Positions 7,301-14,088 of a DNA stretch of 14,919 bases are shown here, in pieces. The first letter of the stretch is position 1. Every line of letters begins with the position of its first letter. The position numbers and the translations under genes were made by a program. The stretch comes from an uncultured Saprospiraceae bacterium (lineage in GTDB: Bacteria; Bacteroidota; Bacteroidia; Chitinophagales; Saprospiraceae), in the NCBI GenBank assembly GCA_937952155.1, contig CALFYH010000076.1, positions 1 through 14,919 of the forward strand, written 5' to 3'. The notes beneath the pieces are model-generated. The model searched no databases, was not told the origin of the DNA, and saw nothing but the letters and a program-made list of their open reading frames with translations.

Positions 7301-9853
7301 ATGACCGACAATCCGACAAATATTCCACCAAAATTCCAAAAATATAACCGATGGTTAAAATATGGCGTGCTCTCTATTGTCGGATTGATTGCGTTAATAT
7401 TCATTTGGATTAGCAATACAGATTTACCGAGTTTTGAAGACCTAGAAAATCCAAAATATGACCTTGCTTCTGTCATTTATGATGCCAAAGGCACACCTTT
7501 CGGAAGATATTATATAGAAGATCGGGTGGCTATTTCCTATGAACAATTGTCCGAAAATGTCAAAAATGCACTCATTGTCACAGAAGATGACCGTTTCTAT
7601 AGTCATAGTGGAATTGATGTTCGGGCTTTGATAAGAGTTGGGTTTAAGACATTGATTCTCAGACAAGAAAGTGCAGGCGGAGGCAGTACCATATCGCAGC
7701 AATTGGCTAAGTTGCTTTATCGACGGCCCAATATGAAAGGTATGTCCTATCCTACTAAAGTTTTAACGCTCATCTCTTCAAAGCTAAAAGAATGGGTCAC
7801 AGCCATTAAGTTGGAAAAAAGCTATACGAAGGAGGAGATTTTAGTGATGTATCTGAATAAATTTGAATTCATCAATGGCGCACATGGTATCGAAGCTGCT
7901 GCCCAGATTTATTTTGCAAAACATCAAGATTCACTATCTATAGGTGAAGCCGCTACTTTGGTCGGAATGCTCAAAAATCCAAGCTTGTATAACCCTAAAA
8001 GATTTCCTGAAAAGTGCAAGGATAGGCGAAATACTGTACTTAAATTGATGTACAACAATGACTTATTGGACAAAAAAACTTACGAGGAGATTTCGGCTTC
8101 AGATATAGACATGACTGCATTCTCTAGAAAAACTCAAAGTGAAGGACCTGCACCGTATTTTAGGGCTGAATTGACAAAATTTTTAAAAGACCTTTTTACC
8201 AAACAAAATATCAAAAAATCTGACGGCACAGAATATAATGTCTATACCGATGGGCTAAAAATATATACCACCATCGATCTTGTGTATCAAAAATATGCAG
8301 AACAGGCGGTTTTCGAGCATATGCAATGGAATCAAGAAAGGTACTGGAAAGCATGGAAAGATATAGATCCTTGGACGCACGATACCGATGATTATCAAAA
8401 AAACTTGCGTGCTGATATTCTCGAAAGTCAATGTAAAGGATCCGAAAGATATCTTGGACTTCGCAATCAATATCTAGGCAAAGCCTTACAAAATGTAGAA
8501 GAAAAATATCCAGGTTTATCCATGTCAGACAATGTCATCAAAACATTGGACTCCATCCAACAAAATCTCACTTCTTGGCATAATGCTACTAAAAATGAAA
8601 GATTAGAAATAGTCGATCAAGACAAATATCACAGACTGATCAATGGTGAGCTCTGGCCTGACATACTAGCTCAATACAAAAAATTGCAAGATGCGTATAA
8701 AGCCGTATTCTTCAAACCTATAAAAATGAAGGTATTCGACTACGCAACTGGCGAAAAGGAAGTAGAAATGTCTCCTTATGATTCGGTAAGGTATCACAAA
8801 ATGCACTTACAAGCTGGCATGCTGGCCGTCGAGCCATCTACAGGATTTGTCAAAGCGTGGGTAGGCGGCGTCAATCACACTTACTTCAAATACGACCATG
8901 TTACGATGCGACGATCTGTTGGTTCTACGATCAAGCCTTTTGTATATACGCAAGCAATGGCTGTAGCCAATATCTCGCCATGTCAGGAATTCGATGATAT
9001 CCAATACACTATCGCTCCTGGAGATCCCGGATTTGATATGGTCGAAGAGTGGTCACCTGTCAATGCTGATGAAGAATTTTCAGGTGCAAAATACAATCTA
9101 TTCCAAGGATTGCTGTATTCTAAAAACTCTATCAGTGTAAAGCTACTCAAAGAAATGGGCACTGTAGCACCGATCCGAGATCTCTTGCACAATCTTGGTA
9201 TAGATAAAAATCTAAGACTCGAAAACGGACGATTGGCTGTACCAAAATTGCCTTCGATTTGTCTAGGAGCTGTAGATCTTTCCTTGCTCGAAATGACTGG
9301 AGCTTATGATGCATTTGGTAATAATGGTACCTACGTCCAACCAGTATTCATCACCAGAATCGAAGACAAAAATGGCAAAATCATCTATCAAGGCATACCC
9401 AATAGAAAATCTGCCATCAATCCGCTTTACAATTCGGTCATGCTCGCCATGCTAAAAAACAATATTTCAGGCAAATACACACTAAATCTTAAATCCAAAC
9501 TGGGCGGCAAAACCGGTACTACTAATGACTTTGCGGATGGTTGGTTCATGGGTGTAGCACCGACATTGGTGACCGGAATATGGACAGGCGGCGATGATAA
9601 GTGGATCCGCTTTTTGACATTGGACGAAGGACAAGGATTTATAATGGCTAGGCCAATTGCACAAAAATTTTTCCAAAAGCTAGAAGGTGATCCCAATTGC
9701 GGATATGACTTCACTTCAGACTTCCCTAAACCACCAGCTGGATATGAAGAAATGATTGATTGCGCACAACTTAAAACCATCAGGCCATCTGCCGAAAGAT
9801 ATATGCTTCGTAAGAAAAAAGAGTCACTTGAAGAATTTGATGATGAATTTTGA
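7301..9853 (+). CDS. Class A penicillin-binding protein (PBP1A-type, GT51 plus transpeptidase)
   Basis: This 850-residue bifunctional enzyme polymerises lipid II and crosslinks peptidoglycan on the periplasmic face. One membrane anchor lies at about residues 21-38, after a short cytoplasmic tail. The GT51 domain shows EDDRFYSHSG (E95 catalytic, to G104), GGGSTISQQLAK (126-137) and KLEKSYTKEEILVMYLNKFEF (170-190). The transpeptidase domain has all three penicilloyl-serine motifs: S542-T-I-K545, S607-K-N609 and K737-T-G-T740, so both activities should be intact. Residues about 335-475, between the GT and TP domains, form a long lysine- and tryptophan-rich linker with little resemblance to the E. 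coli PBP1a insert. The C-terminus is short and acidic (EEFDDEF). The gene sits between trhO and a small membrane-protein gene. Confidence 0.95.
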   Translation: MTDNPTNIPPKFQKYNRWLKYGVLSIVGLIALIFIWISNTDLPSFEDLENPKYDLASVIYDAKGTPFGRYYIEDRVAISYEQLSENVKNALIVTEDDRFYSHSGIDVRALIRVGFKTLILRQESAGGGSTISQQLAKLLYRRPNMKGMSYPTKVLTLISSKLKEWVTAIKLEKSYTKEEILVMYLNKFEFINGAHGIEAAAQIYFAKHQDSLSIGEAATLVGMLKNPSLYNPKRFPEKCKDRRNTVLKLMYNNDLLDKKTYEEISASDIDMTAFSRKTQSEGPAPYFRAELTKFLKDLFTKQNIKKSDGTEYNVYTDGLKIYTTIDLVYQKYAEQAVFEHMQWNQERYWKAWKDIDPWTHDTDDYQKNLRADILESQCKGSERYLGLRNQYLGKALQNVEEKYPGLSMSDNVIKTLDSIQQNLTSWHNATKNERLEIVDQDKYHRLINGELWPDILAQYKKLQDAYKAVFFKPIKMKVFDYATGEKEVEMSPYDSVRYHKMHLQAGMLAVEPSTGFVKAWVGGVNHTYFKYDHVTMRRSVGSTIKPFVYTQAMAVANISPCQEFDDIQYTIAPGDPGFDMVEEWSPVNADEEFSGAKYNLFQGLLYSKNSISVKLLKEMGTVAPIRDLLHNLGIDKNLRLENGRLAVPKLPSICLGAVDLSLLEMTGAYDAFGNNGTYVQPVFITRIEDKNGKIIYQGIPNRKSAINPLYNSVMLAMLKNNISGKYTLNLKSKLGGKTGTTNDFADGWFMGVAPTLVTGIWTGGDDKWIRFLTLDEGQGFIMARPIAQKFFQKLEGDPNCGYDFTSDFPKPPAGYEEMIDCAQLKTIRPSAERYMLRKKKESLEEFDDEF

Positions 9854-9875
9854 TAAGCATATCTAAAATCAAAAA

Positions 9876-10340
9876 ATGAATAAAAAAATAAGTTTTGAAG
9901 TCTTGTCATGGCTATTTGCCATCATCTTTTCGGCATTATTTGTCGTACCGATTTACATGAAATGTGGAACAAATTACACCTTTTATATAGAGAATATTGT
10001 TTCCATTATCTTGTTTGTGACGTTAACAAGATTGCTTTTTTTGTTTTCGTACACGCCATATTGTAGAAGTAAGTGGTTGAGAATGGTGTTGATTTTTTTA
10101 CCAATACCATTTCTTATGTATCAAATAGGCAATTTGTATGATTTTCAGAAGCTTGTAGATGAAGAAGGCACAATAAGCTTTTTTAAAGATAGTTTTGAAA
10201 TCAGTGATTACAACTTCGCTAGGTACATCAAATACCAATTTTTGTTTTTTTGCGTAGGATCGATTGTTACCTTGGTGCTTTTGCCAGTAAGGATGATTGT
10301 TTCTTTTTGGCGTACCATCAATACAAAAGATAAAGTTTAA
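9876..10340 (+). CDS. Hypothetical inner membrane protein, four predicted helices
   Basis: I do not recognise this 154-residue protein. Hydrophobic segments at about 10-28, 39-58, 66-84 and 120-142 suggest four membrane helices with both ends in the cytoplasm (KK near the start, KDK at the end). The loop between helices three and four (about 85-119) is polar and acidic. Two cysteines (30 and 63) lie next to helix ends. No catalytic motif is seen. The ATG is 22 bp downstream of the penicillin-binding protein gene and 27 bp separate its end from the next gene, so cotranscription is likely. A role near the cell wall synthase is possible from position alone. Base composition is like its neighbours. 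Confidence 0.8.
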   Translation: MNKKISFEVLSWLFAIIFSALFVVPIYMKCGTNYTFYIENIVSIILFVTLTRLLFLFSYTPYCRSKWLRMVLIFLPIPFLMYQIGNLYDFQKLVDEEGTISFFKDSFEISDYNFARYIKYQFLFFCVGSIVTLVLLPVRMIVSFWRTINTKDKV

Positions 10341-10367
10341 CTTTTTATAAACCGAAAATATAGAAAT

Positions 10368-10718
10368 ATGTCCCTTGTCAATGAATTTAATGATTATCGA
10401 ACCAAGATGAATGAGCGTATTTTAGCTCAGGACAATAAAGTTTTGAAAAGATTTTTCAGCTTAGACAATCAGGCTTATCAAGATGGTGCATTGACTGAGA
10501 AAACCAAAGAATTGTTGGGTTTGGTTGCATCTATGGTACTCAGATGTGATGATTGTATTAAGTATCACCTTGGCACTTGTCACCAACTCGGTGTTACGAC
10601 TGATGAAGTATATGAAGTATTTTCTATTGCCAATTTGGTTGGTGGATCTATTTGCATCCCACATACGCGAAGAGCTGTAGAATATTGGGACGAATTAGAG
10701 TCTCAGTCCAATCAGTGA
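10368..10718 (+). CDS. Carboxymuconolactone decarboxylase (AhpD-like) family protein
   Basis: This 116-residue all-helical protein has the AhpD-type redox signature CxxCxxxH: Cys60-D-D-Cys63-I-K-Y-His67 within the family helix LLGLVASMVLRCDDCIKYHLGTC. A second region, VYEVFSIANLVGGSICIPHTRRAVEYW (81-107), matches the rest of the CMD fold. With the CxxC intact, a thiol-disulfide or peroxidase-related role is more likely than true carboxymuconolactone decarboxylation, which lacks this motif; the substrate is unknown. Members form trimers or hexamers. It is the last gene of the rightward cluster and ends 16 bp from the convergent NlpC/P60 gene, without an obvious terminator in the gap. Confidence 0.9.
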   Translation: MSLVNEFNDYRTKMNERILAQDNKVLKRFFSLDNQAYQDGALTEKTKELLGLVASMVLRCDDCIKYHLGTCHQLGVTTDEVYEVFSIANLVGGSICIPHTRRAVEYWDELESQSNQ

Positions 10719-10734
10719 TAATTACATTCTACTA

Positions 10735-11346
10735 CTATTTATTTGATATCAAATCTCTACCAAATAAGAATCTTGATTTCCAATATTCTGACTTGGAGAT
10801 TTCATCTACTTTTACACCAGCAGATGTCGTAGCATGGACTACCCTAAGCTGGTCTTGTGTATGATCAGAAACAATAGCTACATGTGATATCCGCGTTTCA
10901 TCCCCAAAAAATACCAAGTCACCAGGTTGTAAGGCTTCTTGAGACTTTGCTACACCCAATTCTGCTAGCTTATGCGATGGACCTTGTAACGGTATGCCAT
11001 TTTGAGTAAAAATATATCCCGTAAATCCACTACAATCAAAGCCCGATTCTGGTGATTTGCCACCTGAAGCATATTGAGTCCCTTCATATTGTAATGCTGA
11101 TAGCACAATGCCATTCCTTAGTGATGAAGCTGCGCCATAGCTGGTATTGCCAGATTTACTTGTCGTTTTTGCTTTCTTTTCGTATGTATATTTTTTATCT
11201 TCTTTCGAATGATTTTTATTTGATGATCGCTTATTGGCTGATGAGTATTTGCTCGTGCGCGATCCAGCATTAGGACTACACGATGTCACCATCATCATCA
11301 AAAAAATGATACTAAAAGCTGCAAAATAAAACTGTATCCTATTCAT
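10735..11346 (-). CDS. NlpC/P60 (C40) cysteine peptidase, predicted lipoprotein
   Basis: This is a secreted hydrolase that probably cleaves peptide bonds in peptidoglycan stems. From the ATG at 11346 it has 203 residues. A lipoprotein signal peptide ends at the lipobox VTSC, with Cys23 as the lipidation site. A Ser/Lys-rich linker (about 24-75) follows, then the C40 domain. The catalytic residues are Cys105 in SGFDCSGFTGYIF, His155 in ISHVAIVSD and His171 in VVHATTSAG, with PGDLVFFG (141-148) between them as in the family. An in-frame TTG at 11352 would add two residues and is less likely. Residue +2 of the mature protein is Ser, with no Asp sorting signal. The gene is convergent with the CMD-family gene and lies downstream of the rimK operon on the same strand, but 190 bp separates them. 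Confidence 0.93.
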   Translation of the reverse strand: MNRIQFYFAAFSIIFLMMMVTSCSPNAGSRTSKYSSANKRSSNKNHSKEDKKYTYEKKAKTTSKSGNTSYGAASSLRNGIVLSALQYEGTQYASGGKSPESGFDCSGFTGYIFTQNGIPLQGPSHKLAELGVAKSQEALQPGDLVFFGDETRISHVAIVSDHTQDQLRVVHATTSAGVKVDEISKSEYWKSRFLFGRDLISNK

Positions 11347-11457
11347 AACCAAACACTTTTCTATTACTTTTTATATTTATTATTAACGCATTAAACATTA
11401 TTAATATTTATAATATCAAAAATAGTGCCTTTTTTAAATCTTCTTCAAAATACCAGT

Positions 11458-11541
11458 AATCAATCATCCAAAATCAATAATCAAAAATCAATCATCAATC
11501 ATCCATAATCAAACATCAAAAATCCAAAATCAATAATCAAA
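11458..11541. repeat. Degenerate heptanucleotide tandem array A (12 units)
   Basis: Twelve adjacent 7-bp units fit [AC]ATC[AC]A[AT], for example AATCAAT, CATCCAA and AATCAAA. Phase is kept exactly for 84 bp. An 18-nt block, CCAAAATCAATAATCAAA, recurs at 11468 and 11524, exactly eight units apart. The array overlaps the stop codon of the zinc enzyme gene (11537-11539) and fills part of the gap to the NlpC/P60 gene. On the minus strand most units contain TGA; because 7 is not a multiple of 3, stops fall in all frames. Confidence 0.85.
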
Positions 11542-12535
11542 CACCACTAAACTCATACCCAATATGAAAAAGCGCATCACCCAATGACACGACGCTTGCA
11601 TTATTATGACCTATGATATGTCCAGTGTAGGAAGATAATACATCGATACTTTTTGTTCCGAAAGGATCTTTAATTTCTCCCAACTTTTGTCCTTTTTGTA
11701 CAAAATCACCGGACTTACTACTCCAGATAAACATACCTGGTGACTCGGCGCGTACCCAATTATCTTTATGAATGATAAATTGTTCGGATGGCAAAGTTAT
11801 TTCTGGATCATCAGTCATCCCTAAGCCATTCAGCACATTTCTAATGGTTATAGTTCCACTATTAATTGCAAACTTGTCCAAACGAATCGACTCGCCACCT
11901 TCGTAAACTACCGCAGGTACTCTCATATCAGCTGCAGCTTTGCGAAAGGAATGCGCGATCAATGGCTGCTCTATTAGATATCGTACTCCAAAAAGTTTAG
12001 CTATTTTTTCGGCTATCGCATCGCTTTTACTATATCGCACTTGCGGAAAATTATATCTTGCATCGCCTCCTGTATGAAAATCAAGGGCAACATCTACATG
12101 GGGCAGAATTTTTTTGGTGATGATGCGCGCTACTCTCGATGCAAGTGAACCGTTGAGATGGCCTGGAAATGAGCGATTTACATCTTTGCCATCTGCAACA
12201 TCGCGGCTAAAATTTATAAAACCATAAACATTCAGCAGTGGAATGACGATGACCGTACCACAAGTCACTAATGAATACATCTGTTCTTCTATACTGCGAC
12301 GCACGATTTCTATACCGTTGATCTCATTGCCATGCACACCACCAAGTATTAAGACGGAAGGCCCTGGTTTGTCCGTATGCAAAACATGTGCAAATACATT
12401 GATCCTATTGTCTGAAGGCAATTTTCCAGCATTGATCCTTATGGTTTGTATTTTGCCAGGGATTATCAATTCGTTGTCAATAAAAAGTTCGCTTCCTACC
12501 TTAAATTTAGGGACGATCATATCTTTAAGCTGCAT
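11537..12535 (-). CDS. Succinylglutamate desuccinylase/aspartoacylase-family zinc hydrolase
   Basis: This 332-residue enzyme of the M14-related AstE/AspA family should cleave an amide bond next to an acidic amino acid. The zinc site is visible: His68 and Glu71 in GGVHGNEING, and His154 in ALDFHTGGD. The substrate-binding DVNRSFPG (118-125) is present, and Glu212 in VVYEGGES fits the catalytic glutamate. The C-terminal third (about 255-330) looks like a beta-rich, biotinyl-like subdomain: SPGMFIWSSKSGDFVQKGQKLGEI. Its ATG directly follows the TAG of rimK with no gap, so translation is probably coupled. This pairing with rimK is familiar in other bacteria. It may remove or recycle glutamyl groups added by RimK, but the substrate is not established from sequence. 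Its stop codon lies inside a heptamer repeat array. Confidence 0.92.
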   Translation of the reverse strand: MQLKDMIVPKFKVGSELFIDNELIIPGKIQTIRINAGKLPSDNRINVFAHVLHTDKPGPSVLILGGVHGNEINGIEIVRRSIEEQMYSLVTCGTVIVIPLLNVYGFINFSRDVADGKDVNRSFPGHLNGSLASRVARIITKKILPHVDVALDFHTGGDARYNFPQVRYSKSDAIAEKIAKLFGVRYLIEQPLIAHSFRKAAADMRVPAVVYEGGESIRLDKFAINSGTITIRNVLNGLGMTDDPEITLPSEQFIIHKDNWVRAESPGMFIWSSKSGDFVQKGQKLGEIKDPFGTKSIDVLSSYTGHIIGHNNASVVSLGDALFHIGYEFSGV

Positions 12536-13411
12536 CTATTTTCGATTTTTTTCGATAAAACTAATGATTTTTCCTGCAATATCCACGCCTGTAGTACCTT
12601 CGATACCTTCCAAGCCTGGTGATGCATTCACTTCAAGTACAACGGGACCTGAATGCGTTTTGAGCATGTCCACACCAGCGATTTTCAGACCGAGAATTTC
12701 TACCGATTTGAGTGCTGTTTCTTCTTCCAATGACGTCAAGGTGATCAATTCTGATGTGCCACCACGATGGAGATTCGACCTGAAATCACCTGGTTTGGCT
12801 TGCCGCTTCATGGCACCTACTATCTCTCCATCTACCACAAAAGCCCTAATGTCTGCGCCTTTTGCTTCCTTAATAAATTTTTGCATGATTACTTTTTCTC
12901 TTGTGGCGTAAAAAGCTTCTAAAATAGATTCTGCATTACTCCTATTTTCAGCAAGGATGACGCCCATACCTTGCGTACCTGACACCAACTTGATAATAAT
13001 GGGATAAGGCTCCATTTCTTCCAATAAAAACGGCATTGTATATTGATTGCTCACATATATTGTTTTCGGGACACCGATACCATGACTACCCAAAATTTGT
13101 AAACAAGACAATTTATCTCTAGCCTTTAGCAATGGTTCGGCATGTAGCGTAGAAAAAACACCTTGACTCTCGAACTGACGTATGACCGCAGCACCGTAAG
13201 AAGTTGCTGTAGATCCGATACGCGGTATGACTGCATCAATGTGATGAATCGGCTGATTGTTAAATAAAATTTTGGATTTTCCTGACTCAATGACTAGATC
13301 ACACATCATGTGGTCGATCACTCGTACATAATGATTGCGTCGGCGAGCTGCTTCAACCAGACTTTGCGTGCTGTACAAGGCAGCATTGCGGGATAAGATG
13401 ATGATATTCAT
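12536..13411 (-). CDS. rimK: RimK-family alpha-L-glutamate ligase (ATP-grasp)
   Basis: RimK adds glutamate residues to a protein C-terminus, ribosomal protein S6 in E. coli, using ATP. The 291-residue protein follows E. coli RimK closely from the first residue: MNIIILSRNAALYS, DAVIPRIGS (59-67) and ARDKLSCLQIL (97-107). The ATP-grasp domain has the flexible loop KLVSGTQGMGVILAE (141-155), MQKFIKEAKGADIRAFVV (176-193) and RSNLHRGG (211-218). The metal ligands are Asp248 in GVDML, plus Glu260 and Asn262 in LEVNASPGLEGIEGTTG. It lacks the short C-terminal tail of the E. coli enzyme but is otherwise complete. On the minus strand TATATTTA (13435-13442) is a near match to TAnnTTTG and may be its promoter. 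It leads the two-gene operon with the zinc hydrolase. Confidence 0.95.
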   Translation of the reverse strand: MNIIILSRNAALYSTQSLVEAARRRNHYVRVIDHMMCDLVIESGKSKILFNNQPIHHIDAVIPRIGSTATSYGAAVIRQFESQGVFSTLHAEPLLKARDKLSCLQILGSHGIGVPKTIYVSNQYTMPFLLEEMEPYPIIIKLVSGTQGMGVILAENRSNAESILEAFYATREKVIMQKFIKEAKGADIRAFVVDGEIVGAMKRQAKPGDFRSNLHRGGTSELITLTSLEEETALKSVEILGLKIAGVDMLKTHSGPVVLEVNASPGLEGIEGTTGVDIAGKIISFIEKNRK

Positions 13412-13455
13412 GATTGAAAATCCTGTTTTTGCTGTAAATATATTTTTAAATTTGG

Positions 13456-13484
13456 AACTGTGCTAATTTGATATTAGCCTAATT
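13456..13484 (+). repeat. 29-bp direct repeat, copy 1
   Basis: This copy begins AACTGTGCTAATTTGATAT and continues to the AATT at 13484. It recurs at 13904-13932 with a single T/C difference. Here it lies just upstream of the rimK promoter region. Together the copies frame the repeat-rich stretch between rimK and the transporter gene. Confidence 0.85.
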
Positions 13485-13563
13485 GAAGTATTTATAACAA
13501 AATGGTGCATTATTGATATTACCTATATTATTAAACACAATTCTAAATTAATATTTTTAACAA

Positions 13564-13602
13564 ACATTGGTAACACACATTGGTAACATACATTGGTAAC
13601 AT
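13564..13602 (+). repeat. Triple 13-bp tandem repeat
   Basis: Three head-to-tail copies of ACATTGGTAACAY occupy 13564-13576, 13577-13589 and 13590-13602. The last base is C in the first copy and T in the other two. A partial fourth unit may follow (ACGATTG). No gene overlaps it. It could be a replication-slippage product or a set of iterated protein-binding sites. Confidence 0.85.
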
Positions 13603-13634
13603 ACGATTGAAATTCTTTCTCGAGCCGAAGGGCT

Positions 13635-13663
13635 TTTACTTTTTTTTCCGCAAAAAAAGTAAA
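13635..13663. repeat. Perfect 12-bp inverted repeat (stem-loop)
   Basis: TTTACTTTTTTT (13635-13646) and AAAAAAAGTAAA (13652-13663) pair perfectly around the loop TCCGC. A small AGCC-GAAG-GGCT hairpin sits just before it (13623-13634). It lacks the GC-rich stem of a standard intrinsic terminator. From general familiarity, similar T-rich/A-rich stem-loops occur as dispersed intergenic repeats in Bacteroidota; I could not search for them. Confidence 0.75.
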
Positions 13664-13694
13664 CAAATTTATCAAGCTTCAGCATGAAAACTCT

Positions 13695-13849
13695 CAAGCC
13701 AAAAAACTCACTTTAAAATTTCTCATCGTTTTTGAAGTTACGACACTTAAGCTCGTCGCCTTCTCTTGATTTTATCCTTACCCGCTAAATCACCGGTCTC
13801 CCGGCAAATAAAATCAAGACATCCTTCAAGTTCGAACAGTTTTGGCTTG
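13695..13849. repeat. Long imperfect palindrome, possible MITE-like element or structured RNA
   Basis: Several nested arms pair in order. CAAGCCAAAA (13695-13704) pairs with TTTTGGCTTG (13840-13849), TTGAAG (13732-13737) with CTTCAA (13824-13829), CTTGATTTTAT (13765-13775) with ATAAAATCAAG (13808-13818), and CCGG (13793-13796) with CCGG (13801-13804). The whole can fold into one long interrupted hairpin of about 155 nt. It has higher G+C than the flanking spacer and no open frame of useful length. No transposase is nearby. Confidence 0.6.
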
Positions 13850-13903
13850 GAGTAACACTAATTAAAAATGGCTTTGACTTTTACAAATTGCTGAATCCCC
13901 GTT

Positions 13904-13932
13904 AACTGTGCTAATTTGATATCAGCCTAATT
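13904..13932 (+). repeat. 29-bp direct repeat, copy 2
   Basis: This is the second copy of the repeat at 13456-13484, in the same orientation, 448 bp downstream, with one mismatch. It lies between the long palindrome and the predicted promoter of the transporter gene. Confidence 0.85.
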
Positions 13933-13966
13933 TAAAAACTTACGAATCGAAATTCAATATTTATAA

Positions 13967-13974
13967 TAACTTTA
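13967..13974 (+). promoter_or_regulatory. Possible -7 box for the MFS transporter gene
   Basis: TAACTTTA matches TAnnTTTG at all defined positions but the last. A start near 13980 would place the whole heptamer array (13990-14087) in the untranslated leader. Near matches are common in AT-rich DNA, so this is weak. Confidence 0.3.
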
Positions 13975-13989
13975 CCCTTTTCTAATAAA

Positions 13990-14087
13990 AATCAACAATC
14001 CAACACCAATAATCAAACATCCAAAATCCAACATCAACAATCAAAAATCCAACATCCAAAATCAATCATCAAAAATCAACAATCACC
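13990..14087 (+). repeat. Degenerate heptanucleotide tandem array B (14 units)
   Basis: Fourteen uninterrupted 7-bp units fit [AC]A[TC]C[AC]A[ACT], apart from the last unit (AATCACC); examples are AATCAAC, CATCCAA and AATCAAA. The array has the same motif and the same strand orientation as the one at 11458-11541. It ends one base before the ATG at 14089, so it occupies the place where a ribosome-binding site would be. It has almost no G on the plus strand, so the leader RNA would be unstructured. Confidence 0.85.
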
Positions 14088-14088
14088 A

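Noticed and set aside
9427..9909. A 160-codon open frame on the minus strand
   Set aside because: It is antisense to the transpeptidase end of the penicillin-binding protein gene, is serine- and proline-rich without motifs, and is best read as a shadow frame.
10751..10802. Inverted repeat AAATCTC / GAGATTT near the convergent gene ends
   Set aside because: The arms are 38 bp apart, lie inside the NlpC/P60 coding region and have no T-run, so chance is more likely than a bidirectional terminator.
11344..11352. Upstream TTG start for the NlpC/P60 lipoprotein
   Set aside because: The ATG two codons later gives a normal lipoprotein signal peptide (MNRIQFYFAAF), so the TTG is unnecessary.
12243..12911. 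A 222-codon open frame on the plus strand
   Set aside because: It lies antisense across both the zinc enzyme gene and rimK, has no recognisable domain, and the two minus-strand genes are clearly real.
11458..14087. Repeat arrays considered as CRISPR
   Set aside because: The units are 7 bp, directly adjacent and degenerate, with no spacers and no cas genes in the window.
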